From Fennellomyces sp. T-0311 (taxonomy: Eukaryota; Mucoromycota; Mucoromycetes; Mucorales; Lichtheimiaceae), in contig JALLLT010000013.1 in assembly GCA_025266875.1 (NCBI GenBank), positions 682,001 through 746,000 of the forward strand: a stretch of DNA of 64,000 bases. Reading direction: 5' to 3'. Positions 10,748 through 22,588 of the stretch are shown here, piece by piece (within the stretch, counting starts at the first letter, position 1; each line of letters starts with the position of its first letter). Position numbers and translations under genes: made by a program. A model generated the notes under the pieces. The model ran no database searches. It was not told the origin of the DNA and was given only the letters and a program-made list of their open reading frames with translations.

Positions 10748-12952
10748 TTACGTGGTAGCTTCCAGGTCTCCCCATGTGGGCAATATGCCAGGGATAACAT
10801 ATTGCTGGAAGCATGCCAGGGCACCTACTAGGCAGGCGAAGAGAACCGAGTGTAGAATAGTTCGGCGGAGGATAAACCCTTCTTTGCCGCGCATACCAAT
10901 TGTGGAGACACCAGTGGTCAAAGTTTGTGGGGAAATCATCTTGGAGGTAACAGCACCGCTAGTATTGGTTGCAGCCATGAGGACAGTGGAAAGACCGATT
11001 TCTCGAGCAGCAACAACTTGAAGGTTACCAAAGAGGGAGTTGGCTGAGGTGTCACTACCAGTCAAGAAGCAACCAATCCAACCGATCCATGCGGAAAGGA
11101 ACGGGAAGGCTCTGCCTACTTGGGCGAGCGTGAGACCGACAGTGTATACGATGCCTATTGTAAAAATTATGTTAGCTATTTCGGACAAAACAACGAAAAA
11201 TTCAAACTTACCAGAATAGTTGTACAAATAGGCGAAGGCCATGATAGCCGAGACAGTGATATCGGCGAAAACGAGCTGCTTGCAAGTATCAATGAAGGCA
11301 TGGACAAAAATAATAGGCTTTGCGCCATAGATAAGGCAGATAACATCGAACAGGAGACAGGCGATAAGAATGGCAGTTCCGGTTGCCAAAGGCTGGAAAT
11401 CCCAGATGGCATCGTAGGGCTTGTTATACAAAGTAAGCCAGACACGGTCGTGAAGATGAGGGAAATGGACTTGTTGAGCACCTTGCTTGGCAACACCAGC
11501 AAACGTCCAGATAATGACGATAACGACAATAATGAACCATGGGCTCCATGCAAGAATAGTTTCGTACAGGGTTGGCTTTGCAAGTTCTGCGGTTGTAGGT
11601 GGCTTGCTAAGTTCACCCATCTCTTCATCAGCGTCAACATTGGGATCCCGATGTTGCTCAGTAGTATCCTCCACAAACGTAGTCTGGGGCTTTGCACGTG
11701 AGTTACTCTGAGAAGCATTGCTGATGGATGATCTGGGACTGCTGTTGTCAACGTTGTTAACAACGTCATGTTCAGTCTTGCTCTCGGTGCCGCCGCCGGT
11801 GGCAGGATTAGCGACAAGAACTGCCTTGTATTCTTCACGGTACTTGGGCTTCCAGAATTGAACAAAGATAATAATGGAAAACATAGAGACCAGACCGGAA
11901 AGTAAATCGGGAAGTTCAGGTCCAACCAAATTGGCAAAGATACCTTGGGTGATAGCAAAGGACAGGCCAGCTACGAGGGCAAGCGGCCAGCATTCGATAA
12001 CACCAGCACGGAAGCCACAGTAGAAGAAGAGGGCGTAGATAGGCAAGAATAAACTGAATAGAGGCAGCTGACGACCCAGCATGGCAGAGATAGCAGTCGC
12101 TTCAATGTTAGTGAGACGAGCCAGCGTCGTCACTGGAATACCAAGAGCGCCGAATGCTACCGGGGTGGTGTCGAATAGTAGCACAAATGTCAAAGCATCC
12201 AGAGGTTTGAAACTGGAGATGAACTTTAGTCAATTTTTTTTCGGGGGTGCTGATTTTGCAGTAACACTTACCCCAAAGATACCAGCAAGGCTGAGCAAAT
12301 AGCACCAGGTGTACCAAAACCAGCAACACCTGAATATTTGATGAGTATACAATATAAAATATCAGGGGAAGCAATTACCTTCTAGAATGGCGCAAAAACT
12401 GAAGGCGATAAGTACCAAGTACACACGTCTGTCCGGTGGGGCGTTGGTCAACATCCATCGGCGGTATAAATCAAAAATTCCCGATCGCACTGCCACATTG
12501 TAAGTATTCCTAAATTATGGGAACCAATTAACGTCAGAGAGCTTGTTTAGCTTTTTGCAAAGAAAATATATGCTTACATGGCATTAAATACGATCCACAT
12601 AATGGGCCAGTTTGCAAAGACGATGCCATTAGCAATTGCCGAAAACGCTTGTTGAGCAGGCATGTGCCATGCGAAAATAGCGATGAAGATACTATATTAG
12701 GACAAAAATTTCCGATCAGAGACCACATATAGGCGTACATATCACACGCTGTCAGAATGCATACCAGACGATAAGACCAGAGAGAGCAGAGTAGTGAGCA
12801 GGAACACGGAATACGCCAAGCAATACAAGAAGTAACAACAATGGGATCAGGCCAACAAAGAAAGAGCCTACAAGACTTCCTCTAATGGGCGCCAGTTCCT
12901 GGACAAAATAGTTTTCATAGGCTTCCGGTGGGGCAACAGGGATCTCAATCAT
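10748..12952 (-). CDS. L-lactate permease (LctP/LldP family)
   Basis: Multi-exon gene. Exon 1 begins at the ATG at 12952 (MIEIPVAPPEAYENY), with a TATATAAA box at 13008. Short exons around 12.3-12.7 kb give FANWPIMWIVFNAM and AILEGVAGFGTPGAICSALLAG. The long last exon gives FKPLDALTFVLLFDTTPVAFGALGIP, GRQLPLFSLFLPIYAL, GPELPDLLSGLVS, FLTGSDTSANSLFGNLQ and SGAVTSKMISPQTL. These are the hallmark blocks of bacterial lactate permeases (about 12-14 membrane helices, lactate/glycolate:H+ symport). A 57-nt in-frame intron (11155..11211) should be removed, restoring NYSG-IVYTVGLTLAQ as in the family. A hydrophilic Ser/Asp-rich loop near 11.65-11.83 kb is longer than in bacteria. The 3' splice site of the last long exon is ambiguous: the acceptor giving a direct GFKPL join is out of frame, while the in-frame choice inserts ISS. 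Confidence 0.88.
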
Positions 12953-13007
12953 TGTATTAGAGCCGATGAATAGATGAAAGAAGTTAATCAACCAAAAAAC
13001 CCAACAG

Positions 13008-13015
13008 TTTATATA
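13008..13015 (-). promoter_or_regulatory. TATA box of the lactate permease gene
   Basis: The minus strand reads TATATAAA 56 bp before the ATG at 12952. This supports that ATG over the in-frame one at 12991, which would lie at or upstream of the expected transcription start. Confidence 0.45.
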
Positions 13016-15502
13016 GCCTTCGATTATGCCGGTCCCCCAATATCTACTGCTCCTATTTACCCCGCACCATCAGAAGATTTTTTTTTGTTAGCCGCAAAGT
13101 GCTCTACTATATTACTGGATGCTTCTCTTTTGGTTCCCAGACCCGTACAACCTGATCTGGTGGATTGCAGGTGTGGGAACTGGGTAGTGTTTCACGATGT
13201 GGAGAGCCCGTCCTCGAACGGTATCGGCGGTAGAACTTAAGCATGTTTCAAAAGCAGTCAGTCTTTCACACGACAGGTCGCACAGCCTCCGTTTTCCAGT
13301 ATTTACATGGCCTTTTTAGTGTTGCCACGCGTATCTTTACGTTAGCACTACAAGCAAAAGATGTGATGCTGTCATACACGCGGAATGATGGGAAAAATGG
13401 CGCTATTTTAAAAGCAGGTCCTTTGTTTGATCGGCAATGTTTCGATTTCAGATCGAGCGCGCAGTGCTTTAAAACAATTAGGCGGGGAGGTCGTCCTACC
13501 CCGCAAAAATAATCACTTGCGGGTCGCACAGATTACCAAATGATTCGGCTGCTCTTCTTAAAAAATACCGTAAAGGTTCACAGAGACATATTTATTCTAC
13601 AGAAAATTCTGAAACATCAGAACCAAAGTTAGTAAGTGTTGCCTAGTGTACAATATTGACAACACCGATATGTCGACTGGCTGACTCAGAGAAGTCACAT
13701 GTCTCCCCCAGCAAGTGGTACCATGAAAATGGGCTCAAAAAGGTATTTTTGATTCCCAAACAGGATATTATAATACATATGTGTCGAATATTTTTTTTCC
13801 CGTCGTCTACTCTTTTAAACAGGTGATGGAAAGAGTAGGAAGGTGGTCAGTTCAAATAATGTACTGTACCTGCTGAAGCCACGATTTAGAATTGAGCACT
13901 GTGTAATATGGTACACAATTCCTCCCGCATAGTACCGTTATACCAATTTTCATATACCGACAAGCTTTACTGTGCGATGGATCCCGTGGAAACTTACTAC
14001 GAAATCCAGATACGTACCTGTAAATGCTATCATATTCTCTGGTGTCAGATGCCATGTGGAGCTCTCTTGTGCGGGCACCAATAATAGTACGGAACGAAAC
14101 GAAACCAGGTTCCAAGAGCATGGGCCTGTATTACACCTACCTTAGCGTACATGTAAACCTAATTATGCCTCTGATCAGGAAAAACTTTGTAGGATTTGTA
14201 AGCGGCACTGCACATGTGAAGGTTTCAGCAAAAGGTATGTCTACCCAACACGCCATTCGTCGACAAAAAAATCTATAATGTCATAAGGTCGTAGTGCCAT
14301 CCTATCTACCTGCAATGCTTTGTCGTACACAAATGGTCGCATATCTACACACTGCAGTATCGTAAACGTGCTGTCGAACCTTGTAGTACTTCTGCTGTAT
14401 TACATAGCTGTGAGACGGGGTCTTAGTGCTACTTCGGCGGTGATACCGAAGAGCAGACGGGCCGTGCATTCTTACGGAGAAATACAAACAGAGTGCTCCA
14501 AATAGCAACGTGTACAAAGGTTGGGGATCTCTAAAAGTACTGATATATATGACGTAAATGGAATTATTCCTCCAACCTTGATATATGTAGGGCGTAGTCT
14601 AAGCCTTAAAATAAGATGACGTAACCTCAAACGTTAACTGGATATTCCTTACCATCGTTACGAGCAGAAGAAGTAATATCGCTCTAGTTTTTTTAAAAAA
14701 AAAAGTCGGAAACAGCGTAGATATCGACGCGGAAAAGATCTCCAGACAAATTGATTCTTTTCTTTCTAAACACTGTGGTCAGCATACAGATACTAAAATC
14801 ATACGTTCCAGGATATATACCCTAAATAACTTCTAGAATACAAGTTAGCTACATCATATGGATTCAGAACTCGACCTACAGATCTGCGTAAAGTCTGAGA
14901 ATATTGTTACGGATGCTGCATGATCAACAGAAACAACAGTGGCTAGTGCAACCAGCGTGCGAAATAAAATGCTCTTAACAGCATGTGTAACTCTTAAAAG
15001 TATCCAAAGGATGAAAGAAAAAATAACGCACGATAGAAGGGCCAAAAGCTCATTGATCTGTTCCAATTATCGATTACTTTTATATCATTTTGCATTTCTT
15101 TGATCTGGCGGAGTAATGAGTGCTCGGTGCTGAATCGGATTGTCGATTATCCGAGCCTGCGCTTAAGGAGGGCAAAAACATCAAAAAGTACTCATTTGCC
15201 CTTCCCCACCAAACGCAGGGAATGGAAATGCTATTAAACAAAAGTACAGAACTCACGGATATTTTTAAATTTTTTCCGGTTCAATGTATATGATATGGTG
15301 ATGGTCGATTTTTACTGTAAGGATTTTAGCGTTAAAAAAACATCCGTACTACGCCACTCAAGCTAACTTGACAACACTCATACTCTGTAACTTTTTTTTC
15401 TACCGAATCCCCATTATATTTTTGAGCCCTAATTAACACTGATATGTACTACACTATTAGGTATGATAAGAATAATATACTACATAAAAACAATTTGGAT
15501 AA
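13016..15502. other. Intergenic, no gene recognised
   Basis: About 2.5 kb of AT-rich sequence between two minus-strand transporter genes. Open frames are short and unrelated to known families. No terminal repeats or tRNA-like structures were recognised. Confidence 0.5.
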
Positions 15503-17194
15503 CTATTTAGTATCATCAGCGTAGGTGATACTGTTCTTATCGACTGCTTTATCAAGGTCAGCACTATTGGCTTCCTTGTCAGTATCATCCTCGTCGACAT
15601 AAATAACCCACTTGGATCCAAAGACAGCATATAAGAACTGGATAACGAAGCCACAAAGAGGAATGACGAAAGCAAGATGGATATCCCGGTTATCCCTGGT
15701 AAGAGCCATTAACGTAGGGAAAAGGGCACCTCCGGCAACACCCATAATAACTAAATAAAATCATAGTTTAGAGTCATGCAACTCAATCGCGATACGAAAA
15801 CAGAATGCAACTTACGGATAGGGGCGCCATACTTGTAATTACGACCGAGATCGCGTGTACCAAGAGCAAAATTGGTAGGGAACATGATGCTTTCAAAGAA
15901 CAAAATAACCATCAAACTGTATGTAGCTTCGCGGGTATGGACGGCAACAGCGCAGATCGTCGCGATAATAGCACCCACAGAATAAAACGCGAGAAGGTAA
16001 TCAGCTCTGAACCAGCGCATCAATGCTGCGCCAATGAAACGACCAATTGTGAAACACATTTGACCAAGGGCTAACAACAGCGAGCCGTATGAACTAGCGT
16101 AGCCACCAACATCCGCCGCATAGAAAATAAACATGGACGCAATCGCGACTTGGTTACCAGTGTAGATAAATTGAGTGATAGCACCCAACCACAAATGTGG
16201 TGATTTCATGGACGCGCGACGAACAGCGGTTCCGGTAGCTTGAGCTTCAGCTCGCATTTGTGCCTCTTCATCGAATTCCGGAATGCGCGCAAAGCAGAAA
16301 ATAATGGCAATACAGAACACACCTATCCATTATCGGTTATTCGACTGTATCTTGGATGATCGCCTTACTGTATACACACCACAACCAACACCAACGTAAC
16401 ACCACTTTACAGAGTCCAAGTTATCCACTTGAGAATCATCACCATTGAAGAAAGCATACGCTGCAATGATTGGTGAGATGGTTGTGCCGATACCATTAAA
16501 GCCTTGAGATAAATTGATACGGAGAGACGCCCAGCGTCTCGAACCGATGATGGCAATGTACGTGTTGGCACCTTGAGAAAAAAAAAGGTGATGGATCAGA
16601 TCACTATTTACGAACAAACACAAATCTTGTTCCTTACAGTTTTCAAGTATAGTTAAACCCGAAGCAATGGTGAAGAGTGATCCGACAAAACCTCCATAGA
16701 CACCATTGGTAGCGGATGGATAAAAACAAAGAGCGCCAAGAACATAGAGTAACAAACCCAAAATGATGGTCTTTTTGTATCCAAGTCGCTTCAAAATCAC
16801 ACTTGCGCTACAGAATTTACCAGGTTTAGGATATTGTGCGTCGGGAAAGTAATGAAATCAATCTCACATGGGACTGATTACAAAGTATGCGCCAAAGTAA
16901 GCCACCTGCATGTAAGTGGTCTCTGTGGTAGCTATTAAAAAGAAGTTACGCAGCTGTTAGCTCAAGGGGCAAATTGCATAATGCAAGTTATTAAAAGAAC
17001 TCACTGATTCCCAACGCTTCCTGAAAATGCTTATTCAGCGTATCCAGCAAACCATAGCTGAAGCCCCAAAGGAAGAAAAGGGTCGTAACCAGCGCACCCG
17101 GGATAAAGTAGCTTTCTGTTTGTTCTTCATCTTCTGCCGTTTTTGGAGGAAGGATCTTCGCAAGCATTCGATCCCACGTTTCTTTGACACCCAT
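15503..17194 (-). CDS. MFS transporter, FucP-like (fucose/hexose:H+ symporter type)
   Basis: At least five exons on minus. The start ATG at 17194 opens a hydrophilic N-terminus (MGVKETWDRMLAKILPP), then the first helix LVTTLFFLWGFSYGLLDTLNKHFQ. This FLWGF..G..D.LN..F motif is typical of the FucP/glucose-galactose branch of MFS carriers. Later blocks include ILKRLGYKKTIILGLLLYVLGA, NTYIAIIG, RINLSQGFNGIGTTISP, GNQVAIASMFIFYAADVGG and MGVAGGALFPTLMAL. The tail is acidic (YVDEDDTDKEAN). I infer a plasma-membrane sugar:proton symporter; the substrate could be fucose, glucose or galactose. A TATATAAA box lies at 17273. The next minus-strand gene downstream is the lactate permease, 2.5 kb away. Confidence 0.85.
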
Positions 17195-17272
17195 GTTCGC
17201 TGTGCTTAATATATATAAAGTACGATGAAAAAAAGAGAAGGACACATCATGGTTAGAGCTCAATATTGAGTA

Positions 17273-17280
17273 TTTATATA
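17273..17280 (-). promoter_or_regulatory. TATA box of the FucP-like transporter gene
   Basis: The minus strand reads TATATAAA 79 bp before the ATG at 17194. Confidence 0.4.
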
Positions 17281-19279
17281 AGGCCAAGTGTCTCCTGTTT
17301 TCCCACCCATCCTGCATACACAAAAAAATGAGTTTTGGACATATGACTATGTGCGATTCATAAAAGGAAAGATCATTGCACTGTTTCGGTTCTACCACGC
17401 ACTTGTCAACAAAATGATGCGAGGCAGCACCTTCTGTATTTCTACAGTCAGCAACTTTTTTGCTACTAAAGTTTGCTCCCATCGGGCTATTTCCACCAAC
17501 TCCATCCCGTCCCGCGGGCTTGGATTCCTTGGGTGTCAAGCATGAACAAATCCATTTTGCTTTTACCTTGACCTATGCTGCATGCAGCCAAACAAGCACT
17601 CCCTGTGCATCGGATCAGCAGTGCCCAAGTATGCCTTTCCAGGAACCAGTGATGAGCAGGATACAGTGCTCTAGAGCTGTCGGGAAATTTATGCCAAATG
17701 ATTTGCTCCGTTCCCTCCGTGTGGGTAAAATGACAAGTTTGTGGTACTTGCATTTACGTGGTATGAGAAAGTAAGCGGCTTTACATAATACAGTAAAAGG
17801 GAATCACAAGGGTCCCAATCTGCAACTCGTAATCATCTTTAGGTGACCTGTATAAATCAAAGAGATACTTTGCCATGACATTTATGTGCTTTTTTGGCAC
17901 TTGGTAAGCAAAATAATAGCTGTCAATATATTTAATAAAAGCCACATGGACTTTTTACCTCCAAAGTAGCGGGCCGACCAATCGTCGTACTAAAATAACA
18001 GCTATATGTTTGTGACCCGTGATGTCGAACTTCCCGCATGTCGATTCGATCTATGGATTCCCCTTTCGATACTTTTTTCATTTTAAGCATAGTTCATAAA
18101 AAAATAAGCTTGTAGTTGAACATGCGAGCTCTTGCTTCAAGTTTTTTTTTCGTTCTTTCCAATAAAGTCTCATGATATAAATGTTATTCAGCTTTTGGCT
18201 TCTCGATCATCGGCTGTTACCCTGCGAACTCTCATGTGATCCGTATATGCCGTTCAGACAGAGAAGTTGGGGCGGAGAAAGATCACAAGTCCGGGATTAC
18301 CAAAATGGCCAGCGGCGAGAGTACCGAAGCCGAAACCAGCTAGTGTATGGATGCAAATTCTACCAAAGCAAGCGTCTAAGGACCACTTTTTGTTATTTAT
18401 AATGCCTTGTTTGCTTACAAATGCTTGATTATTTAATGAGATCAGACAGAATCTACATATGATCTAAACAAAAATCGTTGTATACTTTCTTTATTTATCA
18501 AGGACTTGAGATCTTGCACCGCCTTACCCCACACCCGCAATTTATTTTTTACGGTCAGCTTGGTGAACCCCGCGTAGCAACGTTGTTCCTCGATTGTGTA
18601 AGACAAACCAAAAAAAGAAGCATCGTATTTATCAAGTCAGGTTTAACCTCACTGGGTTCTGGGCATAAACTTAACCTTCCCTGTCTGCGCGTACTCAAAA
18701 AAATGGCCTAAGCAGTAGAGCTAAATCTTAATTTTTTGCCCAGTGGCCGACTAATATGATCTACAGTTTTCCAAGTACAACCGACATTTTCATGCAGTGA
18801 AATGCACATTGTGTACTGTTTAGCATGTATGACATTTTCTCACGCGCAAAATGTAATGATGTCAAAACCTGCCAGACCAATGGTGTTGGGACCCTAAAAT
18901 ACCCCAACGTTTGTACCTATAGCGATCACTTTCCACCTCTGATCTGAATATAGGCGGTATAGTCAACAGTACTCTTTAAGCTGACAAAACTTTATTCTTT
19001 GAACTTTGAGTTATCATATCCATCGCAAGTAACTCTGCGTACGTGTATAGAAATATCGATAACGAATAACTCAGCGGGTATTGTTTTATGGAAGCTGCAC
19101 CATTGGTACACACATATGCAACAAGTAACAAGCATCCTTGGTAATATAATGATCGAGTTTGCGTTGTGACACCGACCACACAACGCTCTAGAACATTCCG
19201 GGTACAAACTACCATATACGCTGAAAGTAAATTTATTGCAAAAAAAATACTGTAAATCGAATTGGCATGACTACTTAAT
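17281..19279. other. Intergenic, no gene recognised
   Basis: About 2 kb with small overlapping open frames on both strands (up to about 180 codons, antisense or read-through into the NmrA-like gene) but no recognisable protein motif or splice-consistent model. Confidence 0.45.
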
Positions 19280-20161
19280 TTAGTTCTCATGGAAGCGGGC
19301 CTTATTTGCCTCGAGCCACTGAGCAAAGGTCTCTGGTTGACGGCCCAACAAAATCGACAATCCTGGAGTAACTTTGTAGCCAGTAGGTTCAGGCTGCAAA
19401 AAGTCGTACGCCAAACGATGTGGCAAACTGGCTCGTTGGACCAGATTCGAATACTTTTCCTCATACGAGACCTTTTTATACGTGATGGTTCGACGCAAAG
19501 CTTTGGAGAGCAAAGCAGCGCGTTCACTAAACGTCAAGGCATCGCCAATCAATTCATACACTGCATCACCATGTTTCTCGATGGGATCTTTGAAAATATT
19601 GGCAGCGACAAGACCGATATCATTTGTCGAAATCCAGGTTTGAACAGTATCCGGTTCCTCCGTATCCAAGATGGCACTGAGAAACTTGATAGGGTTGATT
19701 TCGAATGTGATGTTGTTGACCATGAATCGTCCTGGTCGCAGAGTGACATAGGCTCCTCGGTTCGGAATGGCCAAAATTGCTTCTTCAGATTCGCGATGGA
19801 CCCCTCCAATGTAGTTTGAACGCCACGGATCTCCAACTGCCACTCCAGACACATGCACAATTTGTTTGACGCCAGCTGCATAAGCTCTCTGCGCAATAGC
19901 GGACTTGATCTTGACAAGGTCTTGCAAACCGTGCACTAGAAGGAATAGACGCGTATGACCAACAATGGATTCCTCGAATGGCTTAAGATCGTTCCAGTCG
20001 CCCTGGACAAATGTCAGATTTGCGTGATTCGCAAAAAGCTCCTTTGCCTTGGCAGGTGATCGGACATAAACAGTGACAGGGATATCGTTCTTGAGCAACT
20101 CCTTGACAGTGGCCGAGCCAACGTTTCCGGTACTTCCAATAACATAAACGCGTTCTGACAT
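19280..20161 (-). CDS. NmrA-like NAD(P)-binding oxidoreductase (copy A)
   Basis: A single-exon frame of 293 residues from the ATG at 20161. The N-terminus VYVIGSTGNVGSATVKELL is the glycine-rich dinucleotide-binding loop (GxTGxxG). It is followed by YVRSPAKAKELF, QGDWNDL, the mid-domain strand VKQIVHVSGVA, and RPGRFMVNN, the order seen in NmrA/HSCARG-type atypical SDR proteins. Such proteins bind NAD(P) and act either as redox sensors or as reductases; no Tyr-x3-Lys catalytic pair is obvious. A close paralogue of the same length lies on the opposite strand at 49725..50609. A TATA box is at 20206. The upstream in-frame ATG at 20194 would add eleven residues and is less likely given the TATA position. 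Confidence 0.88.
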   Translation of the reverse strand: MSERVYVIGSTGNVGSATVKELLKNDIPVTVYVRSPAKAKELFANHANLTFVQGDWNDLKPFEESIVGHTRLFLLVHGLQDLVKIKSAIAQRAYAAGVKQIVHVSGVAVGDPWRSNYIGGVHRESEEAILAIPNRGAYVTLRPGRFMVNNITFEINPIKFLSAILDTEEPDTVQTWISTNDIGLVAANIFKDPIEKHGDAVYELIGDALTFSERAALLSKALRRTITYKKVSYEEKYSNLVQRASLPHRLAYDFLQPEPTGYKVTPGLSILLGRQPETFAQWLEANKARFHEN

Positions 20162-20205
20162 GTTTGCTTGTTTGTTTATCACTTTACAGCACAAGCAAGA
20201 CGCAC

Positions 20206-20213
20206 TTTATATA
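20206..20213 (-). promoter_or_regulatory. TATA box of NmrA-like copy A
   Basis: The minus strand reads TATATAAA about 45 bp before the ATG at 20161. Confidence 0.4.
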
Positions 20214-21114
20214 CTTTGATTTCCCACCTGTCAAACACTTGATCTCGGTAATAAATTAACCGAGACCGGATTCGGAGCGGGGTAATTAGCTTACCCATGG
20301 TGGCTACTGTTTCCTTCAGCCATTAATCTAGAATGATGATCGTACATGTAAATAACGCGTCAACTTGCTAAAAGTGTACATAACTTTCATGCAAGGCTGT
20401 CTAGCTGCCCCTTTACTAATTCCTTACTAAGTCTTTACCAGTCCTTTATTTATGCTACCCCGATATTTTAGGCAAAACCGATTGTCTGATCCAGCATCTT
20501 TGTGAACCCTCGTGCATGGTCCTCTACCTAGTACCCTGGCTTTGCTGAGCGATACGTTTTCTGTATGCGTCAGCGTGCTTATCAATTGGATCGCAAGGAA
20601 ATGCGTGCGGCAATGCGGCGTTACTACTTTTGGTCAAGCACACTACTGGGGATCAGTGTTCCACAGTAAAATCATTAATGGCGCATTCCTATGTTTGATA
20701 CTACCATGGAATATTCACCCAGCATCATGAATCAACCCGCGTCTCCCCATTCCACTACAGATTTTCTGGTAGGTTATTGTATGCTCAAGAATTTAATGTA
20801 CTCCATTCGAAATCATACTTGATGATCGGTAATGAATTGTCCGAGATCAAGTGCACATTATCGACAAGTAAGCTTATGCGGTAAATGCGCCACGGTATAT
20901 ACCAATAACAGATATATTGTGACATTTGTTCGGACACTCACGTATACCTGACGCGTCATTTTTTTTTGAACCTATCACGTTCTGTGCGCAGCATGTTGTC
21001 TAACACGGAATTACTACTGCGAATTTCGCGTACCTTCATCCAATGTAAGTGTTAGTGGCTATACTAGTAGAGCCATCGATAGATCAAGAAAGGAAACTGT
21101 GCTTAGATAAGGAT
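20214..21114. other. Intergenic, no gene recognised
   Basis: Upstream flank of NmrA-like copy A. Two inverted GATCTCGGTAAT / CGGTAATGAATTGTCCGAGATCA-like motifs near 20240 and 20830 are the only structure noted; no coding signal was found. Confidence 0.4.
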
Positions 21115-21117
21115 TAA

Positions 21118-21502
21118 GAGCCCGTTCGGATGCAGAATTCATTCACAGAATGCATTTTGGCAAAATTACTTTTTTGACACTGAAATGCATTTTCCCAAAA
21201 TGCATTTTTGGCAACCCGAACACTCTCAAAAAGTTGCCAGTCATTGCTTCGAGATAATTCTCACATTTTCTAAATGCACTTTATTTGAAATAATAGCTAT
21301 AGATCGTTGCTTATCATTGTATCGCTTTATTTTGAGCCGACGAGTATTATATTAGAATATTTTTTATGGGTGGTGTAAATGTGGGAAATGTTGCAAAATG
21401 ACTTTTGAAATGGCACCCCGAACACAACCAAAATGTATTTTGCCCCAGAATGCATTTTCGCCCCTTAAAATGCATTTTTTTTTTGGTTATCCGAACGGGC
21501 TC
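21118..21502. mobile_element. MITE of 385 bp with 14-bp TIRs and TAA target duplication
   Basis: The left end GAGCCCGTTCGGAT (21118) and right end ATCCGAACGGGCTC (to 21502) are perfect inverted repeats of 14 bp. The flanks carry TAA on both sides (21115..21117 and 21503..21505). The interior is AT-rich, has no open frame, and repeats palindromic AAATGCATTTT several times near both ends. Size, lack of coding capacity and the TWA-type duplication fit a Tourist-like MITE mobilised by a PIF/Harbinger-type transposase; the superfamily is inferred. Confidence 0.8.
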
Positions 21503-21505
21503 TAA

Positions 21506-22588
21506 GTAACTTTACCCAGCGCAACAGCTTATCTTATATAGTCAAATATCAGCGAATCATTCAAACATTCACCAGAAGAAACGTTGTACATGCAAGTAAT
21601 CTTAATAGAGCAATCCCGAGCAATGGATCCTGTAATTCTTTGGTTTAGTCTACATAGTTATTGATACTGCCCCTCTTTAACCAAAAATAAAGAGTTGAGA
21701 TATATTTCAAAAGGCATCCGTGAATTTGGTACACAGGATCACCCCCTTTGCTAATCCAGTTGTATTCAGTTTTTAAAGAGTGCGTATTCCCGGAGTGGAA
21801 ATTACAATCAGTCGATGCTTCTCATAAGAACTGACTGATGAGCTTCTTATTTCGTCATCGTCACGGCGATGGTGGCCTATTCTTTAACGTACGATAGTTG
21901 TACGTTACGGAGTAGAGATAGCCTATGGTAACCATACATCATTTTTCAAGTTTCAATATATACCTAGACCATATATTTCTTTGTAGTAGTATTGATAGTC
22001 CTTGTCAGTCGATAACAGTGATATATCTGCAAGTCGATGGCAAATTAGCACGCCTATACAAATATGAACAACAACAAAAAGGAATAACAGATGGACATAC
22101 ACAGCATTGGGTCAATGCACTGTTCGCTGAAAGTAGGTTAGGAAACTCAACTGATGTCCAACATTTGGGCTGACCAGGTTGCTTCCACCTAATACACGAC
22201 AACGAAATGATGGCGGGTGTTGATTGACTGGTGCAAAAAGACATACTTTTCAATAAATGTCCCCGTACTCTCGATGGGTACACAAGAAAAGGCACTACCA
22301 TTTTTCCGATTTTCTTTGTTGACATGCCCTGCCTCTGCAGCACAGCCACTGTGCCAAGCTTTTTTTCCCCCAATGGAGCGTGGCTACACACTCAGAAAAA
22401 AATGGCCAGTATTCGAAATCCCAAAGCTTCAGAGATATGCACTCACTGCATGTTTAGGTGATTTACCAAAGTGCCTGCCATTTAAGGAAGATCACTTGAT
22501 GAAACTCGGTGTGGTTAATTGGAGGCCAGCAAGAGGAAAAACGACCCTACATTTTTCATTTGTATCACCTGGATACGAATAAAGTGTA
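21506..22588. other. Intergenic upstream of the RhoGAP gene
   Basis: No recognisable gene. A frame from about 22373 to 22582 (70 codons, starting MERGYTLRKKWP) ends just before the RhoGAP ATG; it has no known motif and may be a chance frame or an upstream ORF. Confidence 0.4.

Noticed and set aside
22217..22582. Plus-strand frame of 121 codons before the RhoGAP gene
   Set aside because: Not in frame with the RhoGAP exons and without a recognisable domain; kept only as a possible upstream ORF in the intergenic note.
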